This document shows positions 12,001 through 24,800 of a stretch of DNA of 64,000 nt, piece after piece (within the stretch, counting starts at the first letter, position 1; each line of letters opens with the position of its first letter). The DNA is from Marisa cornuarietis (lineage: Eukaryota > Mollusca > Gastropoda > Architaenioglossa > Ampullariidae), in assembly GCA_004794655.1 (NCBI GenBank), contig SMMW01000614.1:3722501-3786500 (forward strand), read 5' to 3'. A program made the position numbers and the translations under genes. A model generated the notes under the pieces. That model did no database searches, was not told where the DNA came from, and worked only from the letters and a program-made list of their open reading frames with translations.

Positions 12001-14604
12001 AGATACCTAGTCAAATAGTCAAAGCTACTGCAAAAGTAATGATGGGCCTATATGTTACCTAAGTGCATGTGTGAACAAATGTAGGTGATGTGACAAGTTG
12101 GACCTCTTTCTCTGTTTCTGTGCATAGTGATGTTTGTAGGCATGTACTCCTAGAATGAAATGCAGGATATGTTTTGGGAAATAGTGTTTTATGCTAAGCT
12201 TTACTCTGATATTAGAGCAAAAAACTGCACCCAGCTAGACTTTCAGTGAGTGTGGAGAGAGTTTATTGTGCATGTGCTTACTGAGAAGTTACCATTGCAC
12301 GTTGATGTTCATATTGCAGAGAACCTCAAGAAGAGACCACCAAGACCAAGACTTGTGAGTTTCTGTGTTTTGGCCCCCTCCTCCCCAATAAATGTTAATT
12401 GCGATAACCATCGTTAAATTTTCAAAGTAGGATTATTATCATATTTAGACATCTATGCTCTTCCACTGATGACCGTATCCTAACTGTTCCTGTCACCAGA
12501 ACAACAACATATGGTCACAGGATTTTCGGCTACTGTGCAGCAAAACAATGGAACTCTCTCCCTTTCCATATCCGCCACCTTCCTACAATTGAATTCTTCA
12601 AATCTGCACTGAAAACGCACCTCTTCCTTGAGCATTACTCCTAACACAGTCCACACGATACTCGTCCTTTTACCCTCCCCCCTTCTGCTCTTGCTACTTT
12701 TCTACCCATCTTTCTTTGCAGAATCGCTATATTCTCTGTTCCTGCTACTTAGTGCCTTTTTGTTTTCTTTTTTTGTTTTCTGTTTGTCGTCAGTACTGTC
12801 GTTTATTCTTCTGTCCCTCGTGTTCTATCCATTTAGTCCATGTCTCTTCCCTGTTTTTAAGCGCTAAGAGCATGCTCTCTATGAGTGGGAATATGCGCTA
12901 TAAAAATCTTGATTATTATTATTTCAAAAAAATGTGGATGCATGTGCCTTGGCACAAATTATGTGCACATCCATATGACACAAGCATTGTAAATATTTAA
13001 CCATGCAAGCCACATTTTTGGCATGCAAAATTAGTTTTCAGAAGCTATTTTCTATTAAAAATAACAAAGTAAACAAGTTCATTTAAAGGCCTTATGTCAT
13101 AGAATTTTTTGGGAAGTAGTCAATTCCTTTTGTTGATACTGCAGGATTCACTGACTACTGGCAGAGAAATACGGAAATGGCTCCCAAGTATCACTCAAGA
13201 TATAGACTTTTATGTAAAGGTATTGAAGTATTTTTTAAATTTACAGTTTTAGCAACATTTTCTCACAATCCTTCAGATGAAAGTAATAGATTCAACATGT
13301 AATTCTTATATTTTCCTGATGGTGGTAGAAGTGTATTCATTTTATATGGATATAACAGACTGGGCATTATTGAGTTTGTACCTCATAGCAAGTATGAATC
13401 AGTTATCTGTAATTTTTTTTTCTCCTTGGCTAGATAGTAGTGAGAATAATAAGTTTCTCATCACAATACTTTCCCTATCCTATAATCTTATATGATTTAT
13501 ATACTGGAAAAACGTTTTTCTTTTTTTATGATATATGCCATGTAAGCTTTTACCTTTCTATAAACAGCAAATGGAGGTGCCATGCTACCCAGAAAAAAAA
13601 CTTGAAGAGTTTAGTGAGCGGATCAAGGGGTTGAAACATGAATACACTGCATTCCTTCGTAAATTGAAGACATTGGACCCAGACACAGATGCTATATCTT
13701 GGAACAATCGCCCATATTCTTGTCGCAAGCGATGTAAGTGAAACAAATTTTCCATGTTGTTCATGTTTCTTAATTTTAAAAAGTTTTGGTTATTTAGTTA
13801 CTTATAATTTCTGACAATGTGTATATGATATCACATGTGTTACTGTAATCTATATTTATCAAAAACAATTCCAAAGTTGTGAAGAGTAACTGGATTCTTG
13901 AGACTTGTTTTTGAGCAGTGTTTCATCGATGTGTCTGTGAATGGTGTTTTATCTATGTGTCTTCAATCAAAAGTATATTTACATAAACAGGTTTGACTGA
14001 AAAAGATGGTGAGGATCAAGACAATGAGGAGAAACAGACCTTAAAGTTAAGTAGTTTGAGTAATTTTGTGCCTATAGCTACCCCAGTTCTACATCAAGCT
14101 AGCATCAGGGATAAGGTCTATGGATTTCCACAGCAGGCACCTATTTTGTGGAATGCTAACCCTGAGACAGAGGATCAGCCTCTTGATTTCAAGCCTTCAT
14201 CACTCAGACTGCCGATAACTGACAAACCACAACATCAGGAACCATGTATTGGTAGAGACACACTTAGAGTTTTGGATTATGCACAGGGTGGTTTGACAAA
14301 TGCCAATGAACCAGCAGATATTCCAAATGAAACAAGAACAGTTCTGGCTGTTCGTGCCTCACGTAAAGAAAGTGACCGTCATACTGTGTCTAGACCTTGT
14401 GGTGGTGCTCCTAATTTTTTTAAATCTGAAGAGCTATGTTCTCAGGAGAATGAGGGAGATGATATTGCAAAGAGCAAGAGTGGGAAAGCTAACAAGTATT
14501 CTTTGCAAGAGAGCACTCATGAGGTCAGTCAAGATGTACTGCCTGCAAAGACTAATCGTCTAAATCTAGATTATTCAGATTCATCTTCCAGTGAGGAATT
14601 TTGA
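9014..14604 (+). CDS. ISY1-like N-terminal protein, uncharacterised, complete, 318 aa
   Basis: Five coding exons: 9014-9080, 12320-12354, 13145-13219, 13568-13733, 13991-14604 (stop 14602-14604), 957 nt with all phases joining. The protein starts MARNEEKQLARLNRFYLDKQ, continues with KKRPPRPRL, REIRKWLPSITQDIDFYVKQ and CYPEKKLEEF, then a helical block ending LRKLKTLDPDTD, and has a low-complexity polar tail of about 200 residues ending DSSSSEEF. The head resembles the layout of the splicing factor ISY1 (MARN.EK start, basic-proline stretch, KW..I, paired helices), but the helices are not ISY1 itself and the tail differs. I do not recognise a named family, so a role in pre-mRNA splicing is only a hypothesis. 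The start is the first ATG, in good Kozak context (CACACAATGG). Intron 1 contains an antisense LINE and the 3' tail of a second. Confidence 0.82.
9235..11640 (-). mobile_element. 5'-truncated Jockey/CR1-type LINE, ORF2 remnant with multiple breaks
   Basis: The minus strand carries, in order, pieces of one ORF2: 11626-11405 and 11372-10734 (linker and RT fingers, including KPLLKKANLDPSDCKNYRPV), 10489-10253 (GVPQGSVLGPLLFSVYTSQL and motif C as FPDD), 10212-9853 (LNDDKTEALL) and 9841-9283 (RVQNTAARIVTG, LHWLPVTKRVDYK, AFTNAATKLWNALPSS). Stops and frameshifts separate them, so it is dead. The 3' end is a (CAT)n run (9235-9257 on the plus strand), as in CR1-like elements. It sits antisense in intron 1 of the ISY1-like gene. 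The apurinic endonuclease and ORF1 are absent. Confidence 0.85.
12440..12925 (+). mobile_element. LINE 3' end (RT C-terminal tail plus 3' UTR)
   Basis: The plus strand encodes TYGHRIFGYCAAKQWNSLPF and HIRHLPTIEFFKSALKTHLF followed by a stop, the characteristic C-terminus of Jockey/CR1-type ORF2. A pyrimidine-rich 3' UTR follows, ending GCGCTATAAAAATCTTG and an (ATT)n tail at about 12910-12924. It lies in intron 2 of the ISY1-like gene, only about 85 bp downstream of exon 2. Confidence 0.72.
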
Positions 14605-14999
14605 TGCTGCCAACTGTTAGTGCCTTTTGTTTAGGAGGTGGTGATATTGGCATTGTACCACGGACGTGTATAGGTGGACTGCTGTCTGTCTGACGAGACC
14701 AACGCTGAGCCTCTTGCAAAGTTCTCCACTGTTAGTCTCGGCGAGCTTAATGAATGTGACTAAACCAGAAGCTTTGTAGTCAAAAGCCTCATTCTAGTAG
14801 TTAACTGAAAAAAATCATCTGCAAGCAGTCCAGTAATACAACTTAAGCACTGTACATTATGAGCATTTCTTTTGTTTTTGTTTTTTCTCCCCCATAGGGA
14901 GTGGGAGTTGTAGCAAATTGCTGTAAGTGCAGTAAACATATACGGTTCACCATTTCTAGTGTATGGCATATTGCAGGCAGAAACCAACCTTCTGCACCC

Positions 15000-15150
15000 T
15001 CTTATGGTCCCTGATAAATCAGGTGATAAATGATTGCTATGTTGCTAGGGTTCATTCTTAACTTATGCAACAGGCTCAACAGGCCTCCTACCAGGAAACT
15101 TCTACCATGCAGTTAAGCAGACTGACCACTAGGCTACAGAGGGAGAGATT
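15000..15150 (-). repeat. tRNA-derived SINE head
   Basis: On the minus strand, 15140 downward reads TAGCCTAGTGGTCAGTCTGC, a clear tRNA A-box-like promoter. The conserved core word CTGATTTATCAGGGACC appears inverted at about 15007-15023. The same core is found in the copies near 28500 and 35715. Confidence 0.5.
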
Positions 15151-16879
15151 TATTTGTGTGCCAGCCTAAATGACAGATTGATCATGCTGGTTGTTGGAGT
15201 TTTGTTTCACTCATTGAAGATCTGTTTCCGCTTTCTGCATTTTATACATTTTGTAACTCCACAAAAATAAGCTGACCCTCAGGTCCACAAAAGACCTTGT
15301 TTATTCTAAGTAAATTTCTGCTTGTAGCATGCTTGGTTGTTTTTGATGGTTTATAGTAAAGTCATTTGTCATCACAATTTGGATTAAATGTACACTGGAC
15401 AATGCAGACAAGTGCAAAGAGTAACTTACACATGTATTGTTGTTTAGACATGAATAAAATAAACAAGCATTCAGATATGAACATTGGTTAAAGGAAATCG
15501 ATTTGCAGTCAATACTGCTACTACAACTATTGATAATGTTTATTTACATAGCATAGGGTAACTTTTACCCATCCTCCATTACATGCTGGAATGCAGAAAA
15601 AAACAGGACATCAACTTCACATAGTGCCTGATGCTGCTGCTGCTTCTTCTGAATCACAGAAAGCATGCCTGTCAGACTTCCAGTTTTGTCATTAGTGTGA
15701 AATGGGGCCTGCTGCAATGTAGACGTTAATCAGAGAAGGTAAATGCAGCAGAAGGAGGGCGTAGGACTCCATCTTCCACATAGTGCCCACTTGTATTCAC
15801 TGCCCCTAAGACAGTTTACCTCTCTGCAGGCCAGAGTTTGTTGTTAGTTTAAGTTTTGGCGCTGGAAACACATTGGCGCATCCCTGCTGGAGCATCACAA
15901 AAAAGGGTGCTTGTTGGTGACTGGCTAGGTTCCTTGCTAAAAATCACTGGGGTTGTATAGGAGCATCGCAGAAAGCAAAGGATATACATGGCAGAGCTGA
16001 GACAAGAAAAGGAGGGGACAGATATGCTGCAGATAGAAGAGCAACACACAAAGTTGAGAAGAGACAGCCTCAACACTTTACTGCCTCTGGTGACGCAGCG
16101 CTGAACTTGCTGTGAGAGGATGCAGCTGTGTCAATTGTTCAAGCCCGCAAACGAAAGGGTCGTGCTGGCTAGTTCCTGCCTCTGTCTGAGTGTGTGGGAG
16201 AAAGTTTGCTAACACACCATAACCTCACCACTCGGTTACATCTTAAGATGCCATCAGAAACAGTAACAGAAGCATTATTGTTTTTCTTATTGTTCTTTTT
16301 CAGGGCTGTATGTTGTAAAATTAATTTCAGGAAAAGCTTTGTTTTTTGAAGGAGCACATCACAATGAGCTTGGTAATAGTAAACAATAATACCTCCAGAG
16401 CTGTATGAATGGTGTTTATTCTGATGATTGTAAGTTAGAAGAATATTTCAAGTAATTCGTTCATCAGACTGAATTAGGGAAAATACAATTTGCATAGTAT
16501 ATTAAACCTCTCTAGTATCAAAAGTCTGGTGCAAGTATTCAAGATATACACAGAAAGTAAGCAAAAATTTTAAAAACTTATGCCAGATTTATTATCAGTC
16601 TATAAAAGATTGATGCTTTTAACATGTTTTACATGGAATTTTACCCATGCTTACAGGCAGTGATAAAAAAACTGTACATATAAAAAATACAGCTACTGTA
16701 ATTGTGGATCTCAAAAAGTAAATATAAATCTTCATGTACAGTATGATCATTGCAAAATATCTACAGAGATCCAACCATCATATGTCTACTGCTGATTGAA
16801 CTGTCTGCTGATCCTGACATGCACATTTCTGTGTTACATGCTTATGTGAAAAGGTAAAGGCAGTCCGTGACCTTATCCT

Positions 16880-17105
16880 CTTAGGAAAGTGAAGTGTTTT
16901 AGCCATTACTTGTCTCAAGGCCAACTGTTGAGAGAGTGGTGCCCATATCCTCTCCTTCGCTGACTTGTCTTCCCCAACCCTCTACATTTAGTTACCCACT
17001 ACACAGTTAACTTGGGAAAGTAGGCTGCATCACAGGGGTATAGAACCCACAAGTGTGTGTCTTCAGGTTCAGACGCCGTTATTGTAACAACCAGGTTCTC
17101 TGCTC
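16880..17105 (-). repeat. tRNA-derived SINE copy
   Basis: The minus strand contains TGGGTTCTATACCCC (plus-strand complement at about 17036-17050), a close match to a tRNA B box, preceded by CCTGGTTGTTACAATAACGG, and followed by a GTGGGTAACTAAATG body. The copy is diverged and its borders are approximate. Confidence 0.45.
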
Positions 17106-17514
17106 CTCTCTTGTGTCCTATTTATGTGTACAAAATGAGAACAGTAGTTATCTAATATTGTTTTTGCTTTGTGCTCAATATTTGCATAGATCAACTTGAA
17201 CATGCAAAACTGAATTAAGACATTTTAAATTATACTGGTACCTATTGGAATGTTTCCTCTATTTTCAGTCCATAGAGATTTAGCAGAAGTGTTCTTAATT
17301 TTGCAGTATTTTTGGCACTACCTTTGCAATGAAAGTACATTTTTTTCTCTAAAGGATTTTGTGTGAATTGTGAGAGACCAAGAAAATAAGGCGTGGGGGT
17401 AGGGCAATGAGATTATGAACACATGCATGCACTAGGCACGCATGTACAAAGGTGTGAATACACCTATACTTATGAGCAGTTATGTGAATGTAAGTGCATG
17501 TGTGCATACATCTG

Positions 17515-17612
17515 TATATCCACATGGATGCTGTTTTACAAACCTATGCACATGCTAACAACTATATATCCACATGGATGCTGTTTTACAAACCTATGCA
17601 CATGCTAATAAC
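17515..17612. repeat. Tandem duplication, two copies of about 50 bp
   Basis: The unit beginning TATATCCACATGGATGCTG at 17515 is repeated from 17565 with nearly identical sequence through CACATGCTAA(C/T)AAC. Near identity suggests a recent local duplication. Confidence 0.85.
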
Positions 17613-20362
17613 CTAAAAATATAAGGACACAAGCAATTACTTTTGCATGCCAGCATACTATTCATGCATACATGTCTGTGTGAGCAGGTCGCTCTAGCTG
17701 ACCCTTGTTCTAAAATTAAAGAACTCTTTCCTTAAATTTTGTATATGATACATTTAATAACAATACAAACTAAGAAACCTTTAATTTAAAACAGTTCAGG
17801 CAAAAGAAATCCAAATTCAATCTGGAAGACATGCAAAACATTCAAATATCAAAAAGTGTTATTGTTATGGGAGCCAAATGGTGTACTGCACATCTTCATT
17901 TGTATTAGGAAGATCTCTCATTACATTATTTTAATAGTGTGCGGCATTTGGTTTCAGAGCTTTATGTCTCATGTCTCCTACTACCACAGAATACACTCTG
18001 TTTTCTTTCTCTCTTTTGCATGCATCACAACTGAAAGTAAACACCACAAACATTATGCTAAAAACAAAGTGTCTAAGTTATTATGCATCTAAAGTGTAAA
18101 ATGGTAGGCAACTAATTTTCAAACTGTATCACATCTTTCAGGATAAATCCCGCATTATCTGTCTCCTGCCTTGGTCAGCAGAAATTAATTGCATTGATAT
18201 TGAATAATACTAAAAGGCTAAAACAGAAGAATGATGCAAGCACACCGGTGCAAACACAAGCATATGTACCATTTAAATAAATGTTAGCTGTATTACTATT
18301 ATTAGTTTTTCCCAATCTGCATAAGGAAATAAATGTATGAAATAAGTATATTCCTGCTGTCACAATTCTTTTTTTGGAGTAAGTAGATAAGCATTCCCAC
18401 CTATCCCACTGACAGTTGAACCAACAACAACAAAAATTCACCAAATACATACTTTTATGATGCATTCTCCATTCTACTGTGAACAGTAATAAGAACTTGT
18501 TACCCCCACTTACAACAATCTTTTGTTGCATTTTGTTTTTGGAACATATTTTATAGCACATATTCAAACAATTAGTTATTTTGTCATACATCTTGCACAT
18601 CATGTTTGAAACATAATTGCTCGGAATTCACAACTACCTGCATTTGAAATTCTATATTTTTCTCCAGGAAGACCTAGATAATATATAATATACATTCATC
18701 CTAATTTTTCCTTCAAGTTACTGTTTTTTTTGTTTGAATTTCTTTTTGCTCACCAACAATGATAATAATCCATGTGGTCATCAAAGTCAGTCTCACACCA
18801 GAAAAATGGAGGTAGATGAGATAAGAGATTTTTTTTTAACCACTGCACTCCTGAAAAGATGTAAAATGAAAGCAGTGCCAATGCAGTCTTATAGATCAAT
18901 GAACATGAACACATAAATGAACATGACAAGCTAACTTAACTCCACATCTTTGTTTCCATGAGCAACCATCTTGAAAAAATGCCCATGTGCTTTTATAAGA
19001 ACTGCACTGACTTCCAGCCCATGGCCTTCAACATTGTTTTTAACCTGACACATGCACATATACCACACCACCCCATCTCCACACAAATCAACTTACAGTA
19101 GAAAGGCAGAGTATGCAGTGGAAACATTTGTTTTCACTTACTATGTTAATCATTTGTAAGTGTTTGATTCCGTAAAAGGCAAGACAGTCTGTAATGACAG
19201 TGAAAATTGTGGAAGGTCTTTAACACTTCTTTTATCTTTCTTCACTTGATCAAGTCAGCATCATAAAAGAAGAGTGGCCAGCAGAAGCACATGAGAATAT
19301 GTTTAGGAAGTATGAACATGAAGCAGCTCATGTACTGAAAAATATCAAAAGAGGTTTACCAATGAATAGTGGTCCTGAACATTCATGTCCCAGTGATCTG
19401 TTTTATGTACTCCTCCACATTTATTTACCATTGTGCATGAAGAGGAGACTACTGTGGTGTCTTACAAGAGAAAAAAATTATTGGTACTTTGCATAGCTTC
19501 AGGGTTGGTACCACATCACTATGATAAGCTCAATATGGACACGAAATTGAATATGTAGCAAATAGGTTTAATGTAGTAGGCTGCAAAAATATGCATTTGG
19601 AAGACCAAGATCATCAAGGCACAATTTTTAGTAGTATGTGTGCAGAAATAAAACAGAAAAATTATGAATACACAGTAAAAAGTACTTCTTTAAATATGTT
19701 CAAATAAAATTTCATCACATAGAACACCTAGATGAGGTTGAGTCTATAAATGGGATTTTTTTAAACTTTTTGAGTCATACCCTGATGCACTATATACTGC
19801 ATGAATATCTCAAAAGAGATGGCAGTTTGAAAAATATATTGCAAAAAAAAATCCCCATGCTTTTGCACCATGCAGCAGCCAGAACAAGCCTGCCAAACAA
19901 AACTGTAGCATCAGTGGTCTTTGCCTAGCATAGCTTCACAACTGTAAACAATGTCTCAATGTCTAATGTTGCATTTACACATCTTTAATAAAAAAAAAAA
20001 AAAAAGGAGAAGAAAAAATCACATACATCTAAAACACCTAAAAAAAACTAGATTTTGGCAGGATGTCTAAAGGTTATGCCTTGAAAAACATTTTTGTTTT
20101 GACAACACATCATGATGAAGGTCGGTCCATAATACTATTATCCCATGGCTCTTCAGGTTGCATTGATGAATTCGGCATTTGCAGTGTAGACTGGTGTATA
20201 TAGTGGCATAAGTGACACATCTAATGTATAAATGTAGATCACAGCACCACAATACAGGCAGGCAGTGGGCTAGTCGCTGAAAAGAGTGAACAGGTCAACC
20301 TGGGATGGAGTCTAGGTGAAAAAACTGCTTATCCCTGTGCATCAGTATGGTCTCCCGAAATT

Positions 20363-21834
20363 TCAACACCTCGGGCAGCATTCTCCTTCCACAGGAACTG
20401 GTGCAGGGCAGCTGGGTGTAGGACACACATCTGCTGCGCACTCTATCTGACCCCTCTGAAAAGTCAAATTTGTTATGTGGTAATCTAGTAAATAAAATAT
20501 CATTATAGAAGTTGCCTCTTAGTCATTTCTGATCTAATTTTAAAGATGATATTTTACACCTATATTTTCAGTAAACTAATTCAAGAATTCTGTATTTTTA
20601 CATGATCCATCAATCTTTTAAAATGTTCAGATAAAAGCAAAATCAAATACACAGTACAAGCATGCAGGCAGGCCACGCATGCAACCTCACACATGAGCAT
20701 ATGAACATTTTCTTGTCACCTGAGGCTTGCACATTACAAACAGTTTGTGCGTCTTACAAATTTGTTGCTGTTTAAAATAATTACTTTATACATAAAGCAT
20801 AGTTTTAATTCAACATCTTCAGTCTAACCAAATTGCATAGACACAGAGCAAGTAAAAATTAAAGCCAACTTCCATCACTACATCACATATAATGAAGTAT
20901 CATTTACCACAACCGTTTAAAACCTTATAGGGAATAGTTTGATTAAAAATATTTGCAGATTCTGGAAATGTGAAAAGTAACCTAAACAAAAACAAAAAAA
21001 TGTTCTTTCAATGATTCAGCAAAGACCACATTTCGCTTACAAGAAACATCAGCCACAGGCAGATAACACTGTTTCACACATACCTGCATTAATACATCTA
21101 CCCACCTTGCATATACAGGTTGTACACAGACCCTTTTTCCATCGAATGCCATGGTGACGTAATCTGTGTGACTCGTCTTTACAATGTGATGCCTGCTTGC
21201 TCTTCAGCTTGTTTTCAAGATATTTTACCTGCAAAACAAGTACCATGACAGTCTGTAGCTCACATGACAAGTACATAATGAAAAATGAAAATGTTTCTGA
21301 AGAGGAAGCTCAGACGAAAAGGAGCTACACAATGACTTCACTGACTTTGCTTATGAACAAAGTCAACAGTTGCCCCTTATATAATATACCTAATGGTTTT
21401 TCGACAAATATTTATCATTCATTCATTCCCTTAACTCATACAGATTGACACAGATGCTACACAGCCCATATTGGTTGTTGGATAGATGCAGTGGCTGACA
21501 AAGCTAGTCAGATGCAAGCAAACAACAAACATTACCTTAGTCTGCATTTTGTGAACAAGATTATTCATTTCCATCATGGCTGCTTCCATGCCTTCAATGC
21601 GGTCTTCCATCATGTCTACATCTTCCCTGGAACAAGTATCCTTTTCAGTTCTCAGCTGTTCTGTGGCATTTATGTTTTCATGTACCATCTCAACTGTTTC
21701 CTCTCCTGAATGTAGCTCATCCTTCTCTGTTGTTGTGCTGCCCTTGGGGTGATCTTCAGGATAGCTATGATCTACAGATCTCCGTCCACGGAAGTGACTG
21801 GCAAAAGAGTTGAAACTTCCACGGCGACGACAAT
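20363..21834 (-). CDS. PXDN: PXDN C-terminal exons: linker, coiled coil and VWC domain
   Basis: Three exons (21536-21834, 21106-21228, 20363-20455). The first starts [20 protein letters not shown], conserved with peroxidasins just after the peroxidase domain and containing a dibasic RGRR motif. It continues as an acidic, Glu/Met-rich linker into [20 protein letters not shown], a predicted coiled coil spanning the exon junction. The VWC module follows: [20 protein letters not shown], then a Cys/Pro-rich end [11 protein letters not shown] ... CCPRC before the stop. The last two exons join in phase 0 (TGCAAG / AGGGGT). This module ends peroxidasins that oligomerise in the matrix. Confidence 0.9.
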
Positions 21835-24800
21835 CTGTCAGGTTTGAAAAAATGTATATGTATATTGGCTTATACATGTTTACTTTAATGGGTTTCCCAT
21901 AATTATCTAGGGAAATCCTCAAAATTACAGTAATTATATACCTAAATATTATGTTTATTTGATTTGTGACTGATTAAACACTAAATTGAGATTATAGGCT
22001 TTTTTTAAACCTGGAACTACATGCAGTTTTGTTTTGGAAGTACATGGTTGATCATCCTAAGGGTAAACACATCTGCCTCTAATATCAGAGTTTCCGAAAT
22101 GTCTATAATATGGACAATATTTGCAGCTTTACAGATTTCGGAAATTAATGTGTCGGCTATGAAATGTAAGCAAATTAGATTTCTTTAAAACCAGTTGCCT
22201 GGATCTTTACAGACTACTGCATTACTGAGTATGCATATAGTGCATGTAAACAGTCATGTTCCTTAAATTATAATAAAGCAAATAATATCAACAAAATACA
22301 CATAGCATGATCAACACACCTTCACAGCAATCACTCCACATTCGAAGATCAAGACGTGGAATACTGTCACAGTTAACATATTCATCATCGTTTTTGACTC
22401 GAATAAAGACATCACGCTGTATACGTCGAATGTTGTCACCACTCTGGCATATCACCTGTGCGAGTGAGGTTCTCTTGATCTCGGTTAACTGTTCAGGTGT
22501 AAACACTCCTGGGTTTTCGTAAAAGAACCTGATCATAAAAAATAAGTTTTCAGTGAAATAATGGACATAATACAAATAATGTTATTCAACAGCTACAATG
22601 CTGTTCATACCCACTTAGTTTTATTAACCGGCCCAGGCAATTTGTTAAAAAAAATATTTGAAATGACAGTTTCTTGCAGAATGATAGCATGGAAAGGGTA
22701 ACTTGATTTCAGTAAGGTGACAACACAATAGCAAAGCACAGATCTTGAAGAAGAAACTGATGCAGTTGCCCAACCTGTCACCATCACGGACACGTTGGAA
22801 CTGGCCAGAGAGAATGCAAGTGAAAGTTGGGCCAACTTTGGCTCCTTCTAGTGGTGTTTCGCTCATGCCTCCAATGAACAAATCGATGTTATCTGAAATG
22901 AGCAAAGCTGAACTTAAAAGACTGTGTAAAATGGGTATTTAATTCAGACTCTTCATAATGACTGTCTATACCACAGTAAACTGTGATAATAACAAACCCT
23001 GCAAACTATCCTTGTAAAGTTGTGTTTTTTAATAGTATCTATAAACAATTATATGACTGTCTGACTTTGTTGCCAGCAAGTGATTGACTTTTCTGAGATA
23101 AAAGAATCGATAATGTACTGAATGACTAGCATGAACAGCAACAAAACACAGTACATATCTTTCATGAACTCTCAGAAGAAAGCATTTATGTATTATATTT
23201 ACATATCCCTATTTTTCAAGTCTTTATTAAAATTTAAAATCTTTAAAATGTTTGCTTGCAACTCATATTTCAATGCTCACCAAGTCCAGTTACCTTCCAT
23301 GTTTTGGTAGAATGAATGATGCCCCGTTACCTTACTATAGCTTGTTGGGGCCAACTTTGTATTTTTCTGTGTTTTGATTTTCATGCCTGTTGTGTGCCTG
23401 TGATTCTTGCTATGATCATTATTAGTGCCTTCAATTGTTCTTCTTGACTGTTGCCTTTGTGGTTTCTCTCCAGTTGTCCACTTTCCCACTGACTTTTTTC
23501 TCTAATGGTCAAGTGTCCTATGTTTATGAATGTTACCAACAGATCGAACTTAACAGCACCAGCCATGTGATTTTGCATTTTAATGCAGAGTGGTCTTTTC
23601 CTTCTACATGGTGGTGGTAGAACCAGCTATCTGATTCCAGTCAAGACTCTCCTGGGTATTGATTAATCTATTCTTCTGGATTAAATAATGGACTGTCCGG
23701 CAAGCAGAGTCCCAAATGATGCTTGCTGAAATGTAGAGGATAATCCAGACATTTGAGGGCAAGTGCTTGAGGAGGCTGCTTCAGATCTTGTACAGAGAAC
23801 ATAAAACCGATGACTTTATAGCATATGGCGCTACACTGGTAGGACACCAGGAACTCCCTACTTGCAACAGTCAAGCAGCATAAGCTGATCTGGTTTGGCC
23901 ATGTGAGCCACCTTGACACTTTGTCAAAGACTGTCTTTCAAGATACATTGGAGGGTGGTCGATGCCAGAGTGACAAGAATACTAACTGGCTTATGAATGT
24001 GAAGAAGTGGACTGGTTGTCCTGTGTAGGACCTGCACACTCTCACCCAAGACAGGTGAGAGTGGTTGGCCCTGTCAGCTGCCATGTCTATCCAAGTGGTT
24101 CCTCCAATGATCAGTACCATTCAAAGGACAAATGAATGACTGTCCAAGCTGTACATCTAAACTACTGTCACAAACATCTTGGACTGCAAAAATGGTGACA
24201 TCTTGCTGAACAATTATTCTGGTTTTTCTCTTCACAGGATTTGTGTCTTGGTGCTGTAATATGCTGCTTGCTATTTGATGTGTTTATGAATGTGTCCATG
24301 CCAGAGAGAAGGATGAGATTTTTTGCGTACAGCATAGATAATCTTGGAATTACGTCCTTTAAATATTGGTCTGTTTTTTGTATGTTTGATTCTGTCAAAA
24401 GCCTTGAGTCTCTTTTCTCTGTGAATAACTGTTATTATTATTAAAAACAGGAGCATGGAGTTGAAATGGGATTATATTCAGGGAAAAATAACATCTGCTA
24501 TGTAAACCCACCTGGATGACCATATAAAGCTTCAAGTTTGTTCCTTGTATCACGATGATGAATCTCGTTTCGAAGATCTTCAAATGTGTTAACCCTTGGC
24601 AATCCACACAATGGGCGATAGTCATTGTAAAACTGCAGGCCATGGTCACGGCTACGCTGAACATTCAGTGATGCCAGATCCTGCCCTATAGCATTGGCCA
24701 TCACAAACAGTTTCTCTGTCAGCTCACTGTTGAGGAACTCTCCAGGCATTCGCTTTTTGGCTGGAGCAGCAAATAACCCTCGAAGAAAAGGATCAATCCC

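Larger units (their letters stand above)
14605..20362. other. Convergent intergenic interval, no gene seen
   Basis: This 5.8-kb AT-rich interval lies between the tail-to-tail ISY1-like and PXDN genes and should contain both 3' UTRs. An AATAAA at 15453-15458 is a possible polyadenylation signal for the plus-strand gene. It also holds two SINE copies (15000-15150, 16880-17105) and a short tandem duplication (17515-17612). The open frames here are short, unrelated to known domains and probably random. Confidence 0.6.

Noticed and set aside
17030..17055. B-box sequence suggesting a tRNA gene
   Set aside because: No cloverleaf can be formed around it; the surrounding sequence matches the SINE family.
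21049..21105. Read-through of the VWC exon into [15 protein letters not shown]
   Set aside because: A GTGGGT donor after CICK joins in frame to the exon at 20363-20455, which restores the expected VWC cysteine pattern.
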